A stretch of 15,396 nt of DNA, from assembly GCA_964638865.1 (NCBI GenBank), contig CAZXBG010000100.1, forward strand, positions 1 through 15,396. Reading direction: 5' to 3'. This DNA is from UBA7236 sp964638865. GTDB taxonomy: Bacteria > Bacteroidota > Bacteroidia > Chitinophagales > BACL12. The notes under the pieces are model-generated. The model saw nothing but the letters and a program-made list of their open reading frames with translations. It had not been told where the DNA came from and ran no database searches. Made by a program: the position numbers and the translations under genes. Of this stretch, positions 14,698-15,396 are shown in pieces. Numbering within the stretch: position 1 is the stretch's first letter; every line of letters begins with the position of its first letter.

Positions 14698-14705
14698 CAA
14701 AGGTA
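14698..14705 (-). promoter_or_regulatory. -7 box of gcdH
   Basis: The minus strand reads TACCTTTG, identical to the box of the glycosyltransferase operon, and ends 14 bases before the ATG at 14683. Its last base is also the first base of the upstream GTG, so that GTG cannot be the start on this transcript. Confidence 0.65.
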
Positions 14706-14767
14706 AGGACAATTGACTATTGAAAATTGAAAATTTGCCATATTCTTCATTCCCCTTCCACATTTTT

Positions 14768-14804
14768 CATTCTCAATTCTCCATTCTCCATTCTCAATTC
14801 CTCC
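14768..14804. repeat. CATTCTC phrase repeat in the gcdH-folB spacer
   Basis: Five imperfect units of 7-8 bases (CATTCTCA, ATTCTC, CATTCTC, CATTCTCA, ATTCCTC) run head to tail and stop 1-2 bases before the folB -7 box. A related purine-rich phrase (TATTGAAAATTGAAAATT) lies at about 14717-14734, so the spacer is mostly repeat. Confidence 0.75.
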
Positions 14805-14805
14805 C

Positions 14806-14813
14806 TATCTTTG
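14806..14813 (+). promoter_or_regulatory. -7 box of folB
   Basis: TATCTTTG matches TAnnTTTG exactly and ends 7 bases before the folB ATG. The -33 region falls within the CATTCTC repeat and has no TTG. Confidence 0.6.
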
Positions 14814-14820
14814 TACTGCA

Positions 14821-15168
14821 ATGGCACGTATAATTCTAGAGGGAATGTTATTCAAAAGTCATATAGGAGTATATGATTATGAGCAGATGTATGGAAATAA
14901 TTTTGAGGTGGATCTTATGCTGGAAAGCAGTGAGATCAGCAGTGAAACCGACGAACTTTCCAATACCGTTGACTACGACCATTTATATAAAATTGTGCAG
15001 CAGGTGATGCAAGGCAGGTATAAATTGATTGAAAGTGCCTGCAAACAAATTATTGAAACCATACGAAAATTTAACATTCCTGCAACGCGTATTCAGGTTC
15101 GTATAGCTAAGATACATCCGCCTTTAGGCGGAGAAGTGCGCAAGGTTTGGATAGAAATGGAAGGCTGA
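14821..15168 (+). CDS. folB: Dihydroneopterin aldolase
   Basis: This 115-residue enzyme of folate synthesis splits 7,8-dihydroneopterin into 6-hydroxymethyl-dihydropterin and glycolaldehyde. It forms an octamer in the cytoplasm. The length is typical. Key family positions can be matched to the S. aureus enzyme: E21 after SHIGVYDY (E22), Y52 in TVDYDHL (Y54), the pterin-binding glutamate E71 in LIESACKQI (E74) and the catalytic lysine K97 in VRIAKIHPP (K100). The usual 'KP' after the last strand is KI here, and the following PLGGEV replaces the common P(I/L)PG. It has its own -7 box, is divergent from gcdH and ends 57 bases before tRNA-Cys, with no other folate gene beside it. Confidence 0.92.
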   Translation: MARIILEGMLFKSHIGVYDYEQMYGNNFEVDLMLESSEISSETDELSNTVDYDHLYKIVQQVMQGRYKLIESACKQIIETIRKFNIPATRIQVRIAKIHPPLGGEVRKVWIEMEG

Positions 15169-15205
15169 ACTAAAAAATAATTTACACGGTTGTTCCAGAA
15201 GTTTA

Positions 15206-15213
15206 TATTTTTG
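15206..15213 (+). promoter_or_regulatory. -7 box of tRNA-Cys
   Basis: TATTTTTG, an exact match, ends 12 bases before the mature 5' end of the tRNA. A transcript would carry a 5' leader of about 5 bases. A TTG at 15190-15192 is closer than the usual -33 spacing. Confidence 0.5.
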
Positions 15214-15225
15214 CGCTGTAATAAT

Positions 15226-15296
15226 GGTCGGATGGCCGAGTGGCTAGGCAGAGCTCTGCAAAAGCTCGTACGGCGGTTCGAATCCGCCTCCGACCT
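15226..15296 (+). tRNA. tRNA-Cys (GCA)
   Basis: The full cloverleaf can be drawn. Acceptor GGTCGGA (15226-15232) pairs with TCCGACC (15289-15295). The D arm is GCC/GGC. The anticodon stem GAGCT/AGCTC surrounds the loop CTGCAAA with anticodon GCA at 15258-15260. The variable loop is GTAC. The T stem GGCGG/CCGCC holds TTCGAAT. The discriminator base is T (15296), the identity base expected for cysteine tRNA. CCA is not encoded. The length is 71 bases. It follows folB on the same strand. Confidence 0.97.
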
Positions 15297-15320
15297 CAAG
15301 CCTTAATCCCCCCGATAGGA

Positions 15321-15384
15321 CAAATTTCATATAAAAAAACCAACCGAATGCCTCATTCGAGTTGGTTTTTTTATATGAAATTTG
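15321..15384 (+). terminator. Long perfect palindrome, probable bidirectional terminator
   Basis: Arms of 24 bases (15321-15344 and 15361-15384) are perfectly complementary. Inside them a second stem, CGAATG/CATTCG, closes a CCT loop with one bulged A (15360). Each arm contains a run of seven (A7 at 15333-15339, T7 at 15366-15372), so the inner GC-containing stem CCAACCGAATG...GTTGG followed by T7 is a standard terminator for either strand. The outer 11-12 complementary bases beyond the T-run are more than a terminator needs. It ends the tRNA-Cys transcript and could also serve a gene arriving from the right. Confidence 0.8.
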
Positions 15385-15396
15385 GACGTTGAGCGA

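Noticed and set aside
15093..15299. 68-codon open frame antisense to folB and tRNA-Cys
   Set aside because: It runs across the complement of a complete tRNA and the end of folB and has no protein features.

Overview
The window looks like a stretch of core chromosome from a low-GC member of the Bacteroidota. Four things point there: -7 promoter boxes of the TAnnTTTG type close to many start codons, very short or absent leaders and no clear Shine-Dalgarno sites, a type IX secretion (T9SS) C-terminal sorting domain, and proteins that resemble Bacteroidota orthologues (ValS, Tgt, DnaB). An uncultured or environmental member of the Chitinophagales/Sphingobacteriales/Saprospirales side is plausible, but I cannot place it further from sequence alone.

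Layout from left to right. Positions 1-319 are non-coding: tandem copies of an 'ATCCGCGTC' phrase repeat, then a small element with weak hairpins. valS (-) follows and is divergent from a lysine-ketoglutarate reductase/saccharopine dehydrogenase-like oxidoreductase (+). That gene meets an ECF-type sigma factor gene (-) tail to tail, with the two stop codons side by side in one TGATCA. The sigma gene overlaps the end of a membrane-anchored family-2 glycosyltransferase gene (-) by 10 nt, so the two form an operon. Divergent from it, tgt (queuosine tRNA modification) and an LptF/LptG-family lipopolysaccharide-export permease form a second operon with a GTGA overlap. At 8438-9729 (-) lies a broken T9SS-exported beta-propeller (SBBP-like) gene, split over three reading-frame changes, one of them at a run of eight G. 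dnaB (-) follows, then an 827-bp non-coding region rich in short-period repeats. After that come a YitT/DUF2179 membrane protein (-), a glutaryl-CoA dehydrogenase (-) with its own terminator, folB (+), tRNA-Cys (GCA) (+) and a very long palindromic terminator at the right edge.

Most genes are housekeeping: translation (valS, tgt, tRNA-Cys), replication (dnaB), folate synthesis (folB) and envelope assembly (glycosyltransferase, LptF/G). Two are linked by pathway rather than position: the LKR-like enzyme and glutaryl-CoA dehydrogenase can act at the first step and a late step of lysine breakdown. I found no defence system, CRISPR array, prophage or intact transposon.

The points most worth a second look are: a Tgt in which all three zinc-binding cysteines are serines; promoter boxes that fall inside or on the longest-ORF starts of two genes and so move the real starts downstream; the poly-G tract in the decayed T9SS gene; a family of 7-10 bp phrase repeats that fills intergenic DNA and often touches gene ends; and the long perfect palindrome at the right edge.
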